From: Cyanobium sp. Cruz CV13-4-11
GTDB taxonomy: Bacteria; Cyanobacteriota; Cyanobacteriia; PCC-6307; Cyanobiaceae
Assembly: GCF_024346055.1 (NCBI RefSeq)
Contig: NZ_JAGQCH010000028.1
Location: 1 to 35,174 of the forward strand
Direction of reading: 5' to 3'
DNA length: 35,174 nt
The notes below the pieces were generated by a model. The model had not been told where the DNA came from. It saw only the letters and a list, made by a program, of their open reading frames with translations, and searched no databases. Shown piece by piece: positions 23,029 through 31,249 of the stretch. The position numbers and the translations under genes were made by a program. Each line of letters starts with the position of its first letter. The stretch's first letter is position 1.

Positions 23029-24255
23029 ATGGCGGGCGGCCCCACCATCGCCCTGGCCCTGGAGGGCCAGCTGCGCCTCGATGACCAGCCCGCCCTGCAC
23101 CGGGCCGTCGACCTGGCCCGGCGAAACCCTGGTGCGCGTCTGCTGGTGCTGGCCTGCCGGCCGCCATCCCAGCGGCTGAGGGGCCCCCACCAGCGACGCC
23201 TGGAGGCCCAGGCCCTCGCCTCACTCCACACCCGCCTGGCGGCCCAGGGCGTTCCCCTGCTCCACCACCCCTGGCACACCACGGCGGCCGCCCTCGCCGC
23301 GCTCGGCCCCCTGGTGCAGCCCACGGCGGTGCTGCACGCCAGCGAAAGCCGCCTGTTCGGCACCTGGCCGGTGGCGGCCGAGCGTTTCCCCAAGGTGTTC
23401 AGCCCGTTCCGGCGCGGCCTGGAACGCGACCCGGAACCGCCCCTGCCCCCACCGGATCTCGCCGGCCTGGGGGACGCCTGGGACGACCTCCCCCGCCCCT
23501 GGCTGGCGCCGCCCGCCGCCCCGCCTGCGTCCGCTGGCGCCGGGGGAGATCCCCGCAGCGCCTTCCCTTTCCCCGGCGATGAACCCACGGCCCTGGCCCG
23601 GCTGCAGCACTACCTGTTCGGCTCCAGCGGGCTGCGCGACTACAAGGCCACCCGCAACGGCCTGGCGGGGACGGAGTTCTCCGCCAAGTTCTCCCCCTTC
23701 CTGGGGGTGGGCTCCCTGTCGGTGCGGCGGATCTGGCAGGAGGTGTTGCGGTATCAGGAGCTCCACGGCGCCGACGAGGGCTCGGTGTGGATGCAGCAGG
23801 AGCTGCTCTGGCGCGAGTTCTTCCTCTGGTCGGAGCAGCACCACGGCGACGCCTTCCATGCCCCCGGCGGCCTCCAGAACCGCACACCCGACTGGGTGGA
23901 AGACCGGGAACGCTTCGTGCGCTGGACCCGCGGCGATTCCGGCCATCCCCTGATCGATGCCCAGCTCAGCGAACTGCTGGCCACCGGCTACCTCTCCAAC
24001 CGGGGCCGCCAGTGGGTGGCCTCCCACTTCGTCAACGAGCTGCGGCTGCCCTGGACCTGGGGCGCCCGCTTCTTCGAGTGGGCCCTGATCGATGCCCACC
24101 CGGCCCTGAACACGGGCAACTGGGCCTACCTGGCCGGTGTCGGCTCCGACCCGCGCAGCTTCGGCGGCAGCCCCCGCCGCTTCGATCTGGAGCGCCAGGT
24201 GGGCCTCTACGACCCCCAGCAGAACCACCGCCAGCTCTGGAGTCGAACCCCGTGA
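23029..24255 (+). CDS. Cry-DASH cryptochrome/photolyase
   Basis: The 408-residue protein has an N-terminal alpha/beta antenna domain (about 1-160) and a helical FAD domain. DASH-type signatures are present: GLRDYKATRNGLAG, FSPFLGVGSLSVRRIW, QQELLWREFFLWS, then the hallmark TGYLSNRGRQWVASHFVNEL and LNTGNWAYLAGVGSDPR. Cry-DASH proteins repair CPD lesions in single-stranded DNA or act as blue-light signals. The length is shorter than many DASH proteins, mostly through a compact antenna domain. ATG 23029 fits; upstream extension lacks similarity. The stop overlaps the next photolyase gene by four bases. Confidence 0.85.
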   Translation: MAGGPTIALALEGQLRLDDQPALHRAVDLARRNPGARLLVLACRPPSQRLRGPHQRRLEAQALASLHTRLAAQGVPLLHHPWHTTAAALAALGPLVQPTAVLHASESRLFGTWPVAAERFPKVFSPFRRGLERDPEPPLPPPDLAGLGDAWDDLPRPWLAPPAAPPASAGAGGDPRSAFPFPGDEPTALARLQHYLFGSSGLRDYKATRNGLAGTEFSAKFSPFLGVGSLSVRRIWQEVLRYQELHGADEGSVWMQQELLWREFFLWSEQHHGDAFHAPGGLQNRTPDWVEDRERFVRWTRGDSGHPLIDAQLSELLATGYLSNRGRQWVASHFVNELRLPWTWGARFFEWALIDAHPALNTGNWAYLAGVGSDPRSFGGSPRRFDLERQVGLYDPQQNHRQLWSRTP

Positions 24256-25772
24256 CCCTCACCCTGATCCTGGGCGACCAGCTCCACCCCGACTGGCTCA
24301 GTCCCTCGCCGCTGCAGCTCGCCCCCGGCCAGCGGGTGCTGATGGTCGAGGACCTGGCCGTGGCCTCCACCTGGCGGTACCACCGCCTGCGGCTGCTGCA
24401 CACCTTCGTGGCGATGCGCAGCTTCCGCGAGGCGCTGCTGGAGCGAGGCGTGGCGGTGCGTTATTGCGAGCTGCCAGCCTCCCAGGAGATGCCGTTCTGG
24501 CAGCGCCTGGCGGCCGAGCTGGAGGGCGCGCCGGAGCCCGGGGGCTGCGAGCTCCGGGTGGCCGAGGTGGCCGACCGCAACTTCGAGGCCCGGCTGCAGC
24601 GCTTCTGCGCCGACCAGGGCGTGCGGCTCAGCGTGCTGCCTTCGCCGGCGTTCCTGGAATCGGTGGCCGAGAGCCGCAGCTGGTTCGAGGGCCGTCGCCG
24701 GCCGTTCATGAAGACCTTCTACGAGCGCCAGCGGCGTCGCCTCGGCCTGCTGGTCGAGCCCGACGGCTCCCCCACCGGTGGCCGCTGGAGCTTCGATGTG
24801 GAGAACCGCCGCAAGCTGCCGAAGGGTTACGTGGAGCCCACCCTGCCGGCGGTACCGGCCAGCCCCCACGAGCCGGCGGTGCGGGCCCTGATCGCCCGCC
24901 ATTTCGCCGATCACCCCGGCGCGCTGGGGCCCCTTTGGATCCCCTTCGATCAGGCCGGGGCAACGGCCTGGCTGCAGCGGTTCCTGGCCGAGCGCCTCGA
25001 TGGCTTCGGGCCGTTTGAGGACGCCCTCAGCCGGCAGCACGTCACCCTGCACCACTCCCTGCTGTCGCCCCTGCTCAACATCGGCCTGCTCACCCCTGCG
25101 GCGGTGGTCGCGGCCACCCTGGCCCACGCGGCGGCGCGGCAGGAGCGGGGCCAGCCGGTGCCGATCGCCTCGCTGGAGGGGTTCCTGCGCCAGGTGATCG
25201 GCTGGCGCGAGTTCGTGCGCGGCATCGACCGGGTGCACGGCGAGCGCCAGGCCAGCGCCAACTTCTGGAACCACCAGCGCCGCCTGGCCCCCTGCTGGGA
25301 CGACGGCAGCAGCGGCCTGCCGCCCCTGGATGCGGCGATCGAGCGGGTGAATCGCCTGGGCTACAACCACCACATCGAGCGGCTGATGGTGATCAGCAAC
25401 CTGATGCTGCTGTGTGAGATCCACCCCGGCGAGGTGCACCGCTGGTTCATGGAGCGCTACCTGGATTCCTACGAATGGGTGATGGGCCCGAACGTCCACG
25501 GCATGGGCCAGATGAGCGATGGCGGCCTGTTCGCCACTAAGCCCTACATCGGCGGCTCCAATTACATCCTCAAGATGGGCGACTACAAAAAGGGCCCCTG
25601 GTGCGAGATCTGGGACGGCCTCTACTGGCGCTTCATCGACCGCCACCGCGCCTTCTTCCAGGCCAACCCTCGCCTCTCGATGATGGTACGGATGCTGGAG
25701 AAGATGGATCCCCAGCGGCGCGTGGCTCTGGAGGTGGCTGCCGAGGGGTTCCTGGCCCGCGCCACCCGTTAA
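24252..25772 (+). CDS. Photolyase-related protein (CryB/PhrB branch)
   Basis: From GTG 24252 the protein has 506 residues. The N-terminal antenna domain starts LTLILGDQLHPDW, and the FAD domain holds RLGYNHHIERLMVISNLMLL, YEWVMGPNVHGMGQMSDGGL and FATKPYIGGSNYILKMGDYK. Members of this branch with an iron-sulfur cluster have three closely spaced Cys before the FNALYW segment. Here the loop is short, KKGPWCEIWDGLYW, with a single Cys, so a 4Fe-4S cluster looks unlikely. Function is probably (6-4) lesion repair or light sensing. The gene is coupled to cry-DASH by GTGA, and its TAA shares TTAA with the opposing vapC stop. Confidence 0.8.
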   Translation: MTLTLILGDQLHPDWLSPSPLQLAPGQRVLMVEDLAVASTWRYHRLRLLHTFVAMRSFREALLERGVAVRYCELPASQEMPFWQRLAAELEGAPEPGGCELRVAEVADRNFEARLQRFCADQGVRLSVLPSPAFLESVAESRSWFEGRRRPFMKTFYERQRRRLGLLVEPDGSPTGGRWSFDVENRRKLPKGYVEPTLPAVPASPHEPAVRALIARHFADHPGALGPLWIPFDQAGATAWLQRFLAERLDGFGPFEDALSRQHVTLHHSLLSPLLNIGLLTPAAVVAATLAHAAARQERGQPVPIASLEGFLRQVIGWREFVRGIDRVHGERQASANFWNHQRRLAPCWDDGSSGLPPLDAAIERVNRLGYNHHIERLMVISNLMLLCEIHPGEVHRWFMERYLDSYEWVMGPNVHGMGQMSDGGLFATKPYIGGSNYILKMGDYKKGPWCEIWDGLYWRFIDRHRAFFQANPRLSMMVRMLEKMDPQRRVALEVAAEGFLARATR

Positions 25773-26194
25773 GGGGCCTTGGGAACGAAGGCACGAGGCG
25801 CCAGGTTGAGGTGGCGGATGCGCTGGACAAAGCCGCGGTCGTCGAAGGAGGCGAGCGTGTCGCAGCCACGGCAGCTGGCGTGATGCAGGGCATCGGCGAA
25901 GTCGAGCCCGGCGCGCAGCCCGGCGACGGCCTGCTCCAGGGCTGGGCGATCTTCCGCGCTTAGGCCGGGGTGGGCCAGCAGGTGGTCGAACACCAGCAGC
26001 ACCTGCTCGGCCGCGAAGCCGTAGTACCCCCGCAGCACCCACTCCAGCTCCAGGGCCACGGTCTTGGGCAGGAACAGGGGTTGCCCCGACTCGATCAGGA
26101 CCCGGGCCGCCTGGCGCTGGCGTTCGGTGGCGGCATCGGCCCCGTCTTCTGCGACGAAGTAGCGGGCCAGCACGTTGGTGTCGAGGCCGATCAC
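25769..26194 (-). CDS. vapC: VapC-type PIN-domain toxin
   Basis: The 141-residue PIN RNase has its catalytic acids in place: Asp5 in IGLDTNVLARYF, Glu in VALELEWVLRGYYG (near residue 50), Asp in LDFADALHHAS (near 99), and Asp in LASFDDRGF. VapC toxins cut tRNA or rRNA. The ATG overlaps the antitoxin stop (ATGA). The gene ends tail-to-tail against the photolyase gene, the two stop codons sharing TTAA. This is a complete, intact module with 26191-26439. Confidence 0.85.
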   Translation of the reverse strand: MIGLDTNVLARYFVAEDGADAATERQRQAARVLIESGQPLFLPKTVALELEWVLRGYYGFAAEQVLLVFDHLLAHPGLSAEDRPALEQAVAGLRAGLDFADALHHASCRGCDTLASFDDRGFVQRIRHLNLAPRAFVPKAP

Positions 26195-26439
26195 GGCGCC
26201 AGCAGGCTGGCCGGGTCGAAATCCACCGGCACCGGAGGGCGAGGGCTCCTGAGCAGGCCGAAGCCACTGGCCGGCAGTGGTTGCTCCGGCTTGCAGGAGC
26301 GCACCTCGATGTGATCGCCCACCAGCTGGAAGCTGACGCGACCGCCCCGGGCCAGGCCGAGTTGCTGACGCAACGCCTTGGGGATGGTGACCTGTCCCTT
26401 GCTGGTGATCGAGCTGGTGGCGGCCTCTCCAGCTGGCAT
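26191..26439 (-). CDS. vapB: AbrB-type (VapB) antitoxin
   Basis: The 82-residue protein carries an AbrB/SpoVT swapped-hairpin domain: SSITSKGQVTIPKALRQQLG (about residues 9-28), then GGRVSFQLVGDHIEVRSC. The Pro-rich C-terminal tail probably binds VapC. ATG 26439 is preferred over GTG 26445 because AGGAGG (26448-26453) is eight bases away. A perfect palindrome at 26464-26476 lies just upstream and may be its operator. Confidence 0.8.
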   Translation of the reverse strand: MPAGEAATSSITSKGQVTIPKALRQQLGLARGGRVSFQLVGDHIEVRSCKPEQPLPASGFGLLRSPRPPVPVDFDPASLLAP

Positions 26440-26463
26440 CGTCACCGCCTCCTGAAGGTGAGT

Positions 26464-26476
26464 CTTACCTGGTAAG
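26464..26476. promoter_or_regulatory. Palindrome upstream of vapBC: candidate operator
   Basis: CTTACCTGGTAAG is a perfect inverted repeat of six-base arms around one T. It starts 25 bases upstream of the vapB ATG, on the promoter side. AbrB-type antitoxins bind such sites to autoregulate. It lies between vapB and the divergent thioredoxin-like gene, so it could influence both. Confidence 0.45.
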
Positions 26477-26534
26477 GATAAATCGATCCGCGCTGATCGG
26501 CGAGCATGGTCTCGCCCTGAGCCACCCCCTGCCC

Positions 26535-27293
26535 GTGACCGCCTCCGCTGCTGCCGCTGCCGCCCAGCCGCCTGCCCCCGCCCTGCTGCTGGAGAGGCTG
26601 GCGGCGGTGGAGGGCATGGGCCGCGGCCGGCGGCGGCTGGTGCTGCTGTTCAGCCAGCTGGGTGATTTCGACAGCCTCGAGTACGCCCAGGCCCTGGTGC
26701 CGGTGCTGCCGCAGCTGGAGGCCGCCGGCATCGCCGTGCTGGCGATCGGCATCGGCGACGCGGCGGGGCGCGAGCGCTTCTGCGCCTTCACCGGCTTCCC
26801 GCCCGATCGGCTCCTGGTGGAGGCTGAGCCGGATCTGCACCGGGATTTGGGGCTCTACGAGGGGCTGCGGCAGGGGGGAGGGCCCTGGCCGAACCTGCTG
26901 CTGATGTGCGCCGGCCTCGGTTCCCCCGGCACCCTGGCCGAGGTGTTGCGCGGCTACACCGGCGATCGCAGCGCCCCCCAGCGCGTCGCCGACGACGAGA
27001 CGATCCAGGCGGGCCCCCTGCCGCCGCTCAAGGGCTCGTTCTTCGCCCGGGCTGGTGGCCGCGGCTTCCAGCGGCCCTTCGAGCTGGCCACCGTGCGGCT
27101 GCGCAACATGGCCGAGGTGCTGGGCCACTGGCGCACCTACGTCCCCCGCGACGACTTCCTCACCCAACGGGGCGGCACCTATCTGCTGGAGGCCGACGAC
27201 ACCCTGCTCTACAGCCACCGCGACCCCGGCATCCTCGGCTTCTCGGCCACCATGGCCCGGCCGCTGAGTTTCCTGGATCCGTTCCTGGGCTGA
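26535..27293 (+). CDS. Peroxiredoxin-like/AhpC-TSA-fold protein
   Basis: From GTG 26535 the protein has 252 residues. After an Ala-rich start, a thioredoxin-like fold is suggested by RRLVLLFSQLGDFDSLEYAQ, ALVPVLPQLEAAGIAVLAIG and RFCAFTGFPPDRLLVEAEPD. It is typical of the PRX-like2 family found across cyanobacteria. The usual active-site Cys after the first strand is not present (QLGDFDSLEY instead), so redox chemistry through that Cys is doubtful. The C-terminal segment PFELATVRLRNMAEVLGHWR and RGGTYLLEADDTLLYSHRDP is conserved in the family. The cellular role is not established. Confidence 0.65.
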   Translation: MTASAAAAAAQPPAPALLLERLAAVEGMGRGRRRLVLLFSQLGDFDSLEYAQALVPVLPQLEAAGIAVLAIGIGDAAGRERFCAFTGFPPDRLLVEAEPDLHRDLGLYEGLRQGGGPWPNLLLMCAGLGSPGTLAEVLRGYTGDRSAPQRVADDETIQAGPLPPLKGSFFARAGGRGFQRPFELATVRLRNMAEVLGHWRTYVPRDDFLTQRGGTYLLEADDTLLYSHRDPGILGFSATMARPLSFLDPFLG

Positions 27294-27314
27294 GGTGGGT
27301 GTTGGAGGCACAGA

Positions 27315-27331
27315 CTTAGTCCATGACTAAG
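27315..27331. promoter_or_regulatory. Palindrome upstream of Phd/PIN: candidate operator
   Basis: CTTAGTCCATGACTAAG is a perfect inverted repeat with seven-base arms around CAT. It lies 27 bases upstream of the Phd-type antitoxin start. GACTAAG resembles TGACTAGTCA, which precedes the other Phd-type antitoxin at 31998. Both may be operators for related antitoxins. Confidence 0.5.
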
Positions 27332-27357
27332 CTAGGCAAGACTCCCGACTCGGTCTT

Positions 27358-27648
27358 GTGGAAGGTCCAGCGCCGGCCCATCGTCTGGTGAATGTGCACC
27401 AGGCCAAAACTCAGCTCTCGCGGTTGATCGATGAGGCCCACGCCGGTGAAACCATCGTGTTGGCCAAGGCCGGCAAGCCCTGGGCCAGGTTGATGCCCCT
27501 GGAGGTGCCAGCCCCGCAGCGCCTCCCCGGTCGTCTGCGCCGCCTGGGTCCGCTCACCCAGCCCGACGCCATACTTGAGCCGATGCCGCCCGATCAGCTC
27601 GCTGACTGGGAAGCAAGTTCCTTGATCTCGGCGTCAGCCCTGCCGTGA
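27358..27648 (+). CDS. Phd/YefM-type antitoxin
   Basis: The protein has 96 residues from GTG 27358; GTG 27388 (VNVHQAKTQL) is an alternative and is closer to the family start. The Phd fold is evident in VNVHQAKTQLSRLIDEAHAG and ETIVLAKAGKPWARLMPLEV. The C-terminal tail (PMPPDQLADWEASSL) should wrap the toxin. The stop overlaps the PIN toxin GTG by four bases. The palindrome 27315-27331 probably serves autoregulation. Confidence 0.8.
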   Translation: MEGPAPAHRLVNVHQAKTQLSRLIDEAHAGETIVLAKAGKPWARLMPLEVPAPQRLPGRLRRLGPLTQPDAILEPMPPDQLADWEASSLISASALP

Positions 27649-28043
27649 GCAGCCAATCCGCCTACCTGCTCGACAGCCATGCCCTGCTGTGGTGGTGGTT
27701 CGATCCGGAGAGACTCTCAGGAGCTGTCCAGGCGCTTCTCGTCGACCCCACCAGCCGGATCCTGGTGAGTGCCGCTTCGGTCTGGGAACTCAGCCTCAAG
27801 CACCATCAAGGCAAACTGCCCGAGCTGGCTTCAGCCATCGATGATCTTCCTGGCCTGCTCCAGGCCGATGGCTTCCACCCTCTGCCGATCTCTCTGGCCC
27901 ATGGTCTGAGGGCTGGCGGCTACAGCCATCCCCACCGCGACCCCTTTGATCGGATGCTGGCGGCCCAGGCCGAGCTGGAGCGGCTGGTGCTGCTCACCGC
28001 CGATCCGCAGCTGTCCACCTTCCCGTGCCAGACGTTCTGGTGA
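27645..28043 (+). CDS. PIN-domain toxin (VapC-type)
   Basis: The 132-residue protein has Asp10 in YLLDSHALLWWWF, Glu48 in VSAASVWELSLKHHQGKL, and HRDPFDRMLAAQAELERLVL then LTADPQL. These are the standard PIN signatures for toxins paired with Phd-type antitoxins. It is intact and coupled to the antitoxin. Only six bases separate its stop from the next gene on the same strand, a kinase-WYL fusion, which implies that all three are co-transcribed. Confidence 0.8.
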   Translation: MSSQSAYLLDSHALLWWWFDPERLSGAVQALLVDPTSRILVSAASVWELSLKHHQGKLPELASAIDDLPGLLQADGFHPLPISLAHGLRAGGYSHPHRDPFDRMLAAQAELERLVLLTADPQLSTFPCQTFW

Positions 28044-28049
28044 GATCCC

Positions 28050-30266
28050 ATGCCGGACACCGGATTGCGCTGCCACCTCCTGATCGGCCCGCCGGCCAGT
28101 GGCAAGACCACCCTGGCCCGGGCCCTGGCGCCCCTGCTCACCGGATCCGGTGAGCCACCGGCTGTGGTGCTCTCCACCGACGCGATCCGCGCCGAGGTGT
28201 TCGGCGATGCGGCGGTGCAGGGGCCCTGGAGCGCGATCGAGCAGGTGCTGCACCAGCGGATCCGGGCGGCCGTGACCGCTGGCCAGCCGGTGATCGTCGA
28301 TGCCACCCATGCCCGGCGGCCCTGGCGGCTGGCCCTCACCCAGGCGCTGGTGTTGCCGGCGCCGGTGGAGTGGATCGGCTGGTGGCTGTTCACCCCCCTG
28401 GCCACCTGTCTGGAGTGGAACCAGCGCCGCCAGCGCCTCGTGCCCGAAGCGGTGATCAAGGAGCTGGCGGCGGCCCTGGCCGATGCGCATGTCGGCCCCA
28501 GCCGGGCCGAGGGCTTCGCCGCCGTGGTGGCCCTGGTGCCCAGCCACCACGCGTCCCTGGAGCCGGTGCTGGCCGAGGAGCTGGCCCGGCTCGACCAGCG
28601 CATCCGCTCGGCCACCAACCGGGAGCGGCAGGCGCAGCGCCATGGCTACTCCCGCCTGCTGGATCTGGAGCGTCTGCTCCACCTGCTGCGCCTGCTGAGC
28701 CGCTATCCGGACCTGGCCGCCAACGATTCCGTCACCGCCGCCGAGCTGGAGGCGATCGTCTCGCCGCTGCCCGAGGGCGACCTGGCCGATCGGGCCGGGG
28801 CCCTGCTGCGGCGGCTGCACGGGGACTGCTACGGCGATGCGGCGGCCCTGCGGGCCGACCTGGCCTGGTTGGAGCGGCAGGGGTTCACCGCCGCCCACCC
28901 CGTTGAGGCCCCGATCCAGCTGGCCCCCTTGCCGGCCCCGGAGCCGGCTGCGGCGAGCGGGGTGAACGGGGGGCTGCCTCCCCTGGGGGATGGCCCGGTG
29001 TTCCGTCGGGTGTTCACCGTGCTGCGCCATGTGCTGCAGCAGCCGTTCGATCGCCAGGACGGCAGCGACCTGCCCGGCCACCTGATCGAGGCGATGGAGG
29101 AGATCCCTGGCGCCTACCTGCCGGGGGAGGCCGCCACCCTGCGCAAGGACCTGGAGAAGCTGCTGACGCCCTACGGCTTCCGGGTGCGCAACGACAACGT
29201 GCGCCACGGCTATGCCCTGGGTACGGCGCTGCTGTCGGCCCCGCGGCTGCGGGAGATCCATGGGGTGGTGAGCCAGGCGGCCGGCCGCCTCGGGGACCCC
29301 TCGGCCCAGGACCTGCTGATCGAACTGGAGCAGCGGCTGCGCTGGGGCGGGATCAGCCCCGAGGCGTCGCCGCCGGTGCGCACCTATGCCAACCATTCGG
29401 TGGTGGATGCGGCCCTGGTGCGCCCGGATTCGCTCGCAGCCGATCGCCACGGCTACCGGCAGGCGGAGGCGATCGAGACGGCGATCCTCGAGCACCGGCG
29501 GGTGGTGCTGGAGCGCTACGCCTCGGGGGCCAGCTTCCCCGACAGCCCGGTGGGGGAGCTGCGGGTCTGGCCGCTGCAGCTGATCTTCCACACCATCGGC
29601 TGGTACCTGCTCTACGAGGAGGATGCCGTCGCCCAACCCCACGGACTGATCCGCACCGAGCGGCTGGACCGGTTGGCCCTGCGCCGCAGTGAGAGCCGCA
29701 ACCGCCGCAGCGACGGGGCCCACCAGCAGGCCGTGGAGCGGGCCGGGCGGCTGCTGCACCTCAGCGGCGGCATCTACTGCGGCGACGACCTCGGCGAGCA
29801 ACTCGCCCTCGCTGGTGCCTCGGCGAAGACCCGGGCCCGGCACCTGGTGACCCTGCGCTTTTCCTGCCAGGGCTGGGCCTTCGCCTTCATCCGTGAGGGC
29901 GTGCTGCGCTTTCCGATCGAGCACACCCGCTTCTCCAAACCCCTGCCGGGCGACAGCTGGTGGCGCCACCCCAAAGCGCCCCATCGGCTGGAGCCCAACC
30001 CCACCGGCGACAGCCACCCCTACCCGGTGGAGTTCGACCTGCCCCCCTGGACGCTGCGGCGGGACGTGGACCTGCGCACCTGGCTGCTGGGCTTCGCCGG
30101 CGGCATCCGCATCGAGGCGCCGGCGGCCCTGCGCGAGGAGCACCTGGAGCGGGCCAGGGCTGTCCTGGCTGCCTATGGAGCGGCTGGGGCGGAGCATCGG
30201 GCTGGGCCGGAGCCGGAGGAGGAGCCGCCGGTGCGCTTCTTCCCCAACCGCCTGCGGCGCGGTTGA
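28050..30266 (+). CDS. P-loop kinase / wHTH / WYL-domain fusion protein
   Basis: The 738-residue protein begins with an AAA/PNK-like kinase: Walker A GPPASGKTT (residues 13-21), STDAIRAEVFGD, VIVDATHARRPWR, as in polynucleotide-kinase and zeta-toxin-type folds. The middle (about 160-300) is a helical linker rich in Arg and Leu. A winged-helix-like part around 325-385 (FRRVFTVLRHVLQQPFDRQD, ATLRKDLEKLLTPYGFRV) precedes the WYL domain. That domain's namesake motif is IGWYLLYEE at Trp518-Tyr519-Leu520, with VRTYANHSVVDAALV and RVWPLQLIFHTIGW ahead of it. WYL domains sense nucleotide-like ligands and regulate defence and DNA-damage genes. The fusion of a kinase to a ligand-sensing regulator is unusual and its substrate is unknown. 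It probably shares an operon with the Phd/PIN pair. Confidence 0.8.
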   Translation: MPDTGLRCHLLIGPPASGKTTLARALAPLLTGSGEPPAVVLSTDAIRAEVFGDAAVQGPWSAIEQVLHQRIRAAVTAGQPVIVDATHARRPWRLALTQALVLPAPVEWIGWWLFTPLATCLEWNQRRQRLVPEAVIKELAAALADAHVGPSRAEGFAAVVALVPSHHASLEPVLAEELARLDQRIRSATNRERQAQRHGYSRLLDLERLLHLLRLLSRYPDLAANDSVTAAELEAIVSPLPEGDLADRAGALLRRLHGDCYGDAAALRADLAWLERQGFTAAHPVEAPIQLAPLPAPEPAAASGVNGGLPPLGDGPVFRRVFTVLRHVLQQPFDRQDGSDLPGHLIEAMEEIPGAYLPGEAATLRKDLEKLLTPYGFRVRNDNVRHGYALGTALLSAPRLREIHGVVSQAAGRLGDPSAQDLLIELEQRLRWGGISPEASPPVRTYANHSVVDAALVRPDSLAADRHGYRQAEAIETAILEHRRVVLERYASGASFPDSPVGELRVWPLQLIFHTIGWYLLYEEDAVAQPHGLIRTERLDRLALRRSESRNRRSDGAHQQAVERAGRLLHLSGGIYCGDDLGEQLALAGASAKTRARHLVTLRFSCQGWAFAFIREGVLRFPIEHTRFSKPLPGDSWWRHPKAPHRLEPNPTGDSHPYPVEFDLPPWTLRRDVDLRTWLLGFAGGIRIEAPAALREEHLERARAVLAAYGAAGAEHRAGPEPEEEPPVRFFPNRLRRG

Positions 30267-30269
30267 TCG

Positions 30270-30830
30270 TCAGGCCCCCTCGAGCAGGGACTTCAGGGCG
30301 TCTGTCGGACCGCCTTCCGGTGTGAACAGGGGGCCGTCGCCTTCGATGACTTCACCGTTGTGCAGGGCGATCCGGAAGATGGCGTCACCCATGGAATCCA
30401 CCACGATGCAGTGCCGGGCCCGCTCGCTGACGATCGGCAGGAACCCGGCGAACCACTCCATGGTGGCCCTGATCTGGAGGGCGGCCCGTTCGTTGTCGTC
30501 GTAGAAGCCGCCGTAGGCCAGGCGCAGAAACAGGCTGCACCAGGGCTCGCGGCGCTGGTAGTAGAAGGCGTGACTGTTCATGCCATGGCCCCAGAAGCCC
30601 ACGCTGCAATGGCCCAGGGGGGCCCCACTCAGAAAGGCATCGATCGTGCTCTGGAGCAGGTAGGGCGGCTCTGCCGTCTGGGCCGTGCTGAAGAGGGTCT
30701 GCCCCTGCCAGTGCAGCGGCTGATCGGGGGGCAGCAGGGTGCTTGGCAGAGGTCCTCCCATGCGCTCGGCGTAGAAGGTGAGCAGGGTTTCGAGCGTTGG
30801 CTCCATCGACGGGTCTGCGGCGGGATCCAT
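30270..30830 (-). CDS. Conserved protein of unknown function
   Basis: The 186-residue cytoplasmic-looking protein runs from ATG 30830 (30806 is an alternative). It is globular, with ETLLTFYAERMGGPLPSTLL, GHCSVGFWGHGMNSHAFYYQ, EPWCSLFLRLAYGGFYDDNE and CIVVDSMGDAIFRI. No catalytic motif is obvious, and I do not recognise the family. It converges on the kinase-WYL gene, with four bases between the stop codons, so it is not part of that operon. Confidence 0.6.
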   Translation of the reverse strand: MDPAADPSMEPTLETLLTFYAERMGGPLPSTLLPPDQPLHWQGQTLFSTAQTAEPPYLLQSTIDAFLSGAPLGHCSVGFWGHGMNSHAFYYQRREPWCSLFLRLAYGGFYDDNERAALQIRATMEWFAGFLPIVSERARHCIVVDSMGDAIFRIALHNGEVIEGDGPLFTPEGGPTDALKSLLEGA

Positions 30831-30903
30831 CGTCCCCAGGAAGGCGGGATGTTGGCCTGTTTGCCGTGCGAAGGACCAGTCAATGCTTCAGGTCGGGCCC
30901 CGC

Positions 30904-31239
30904 TCAGCGCAGCAGGAACACCGCCAGCAGGCCCCAGACCAGGCCGAGCACATGCATGGCGAGGGGGACGGGCTCGTGTGGCGGGTAGGACGCCAGCAGG
31001 CGCGTGCGGCAGAGCTGCTGCTGGGCCAGGAACAGGGCGCAGACCAGTCCCACCAGGTAGACGAGCAGCACCCCGAGGTGTCCGAGGGTTTCCGCCATGG
31101 CGTCCGGCCCCGGCCCGATCAGGTGCTGGGCGAGGTGGAAGATCTGGCTGGGCAGCTCGGCGCTGAGCATGAACACGAAGAACAGGGCCACCCCTTGACG
31201 CCCCAGGCGGGCGATCTGCGCGGCAGACGGGTGCGCCAT
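30904..31239 (-). CDS. Small polytopic membrane protein
   Basis: The 111-residue protein has three hydrophobic segments: about 13-30 (QGVALFFVFMLSAEL), 52-70 (LGHLGVLLVYLVGLVCALFL) and 92-110 (MHVLGLVWGLLAVFLLR). The frame is open further upstream, but that part is a decayed VapC tail, so ATG 31239 (MAHPSAAQIARL) is chosen. No family is recognised. A role in membrane physiology is all that can be said. Confidence 0.55.
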   Translation of the reverse strand: MAHPSAAQIARLGRQGVALFFVFMLSAELPSQIFHLAQHLIGPGPDAMAETLGHLGVLLVYLVGLVCALFLAQQQLCRTRLLASYPPHEPVPLAMHVLGLVWGLLAVFLLR

Positions 31240-31249
31240 CGTTCCGGAG

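Noticed and set aside
24207..26267. 686-codon minus-strand open frame across the photolyase genes
   Set aside because: The composition is typical of an antisense shadow. The plus-strand genes have strong photolyase signatures and start/stop coupling.
27831..30197. 788-codon minus-strand open frame opposite the kinase-WYL gene
   Set aside because: It is low-complexity, Gln/Gly/Ala/Arg-rich, with no domains. The plus strand has clear Walker A and WYL motifs, so this is a GC-driven shadow.
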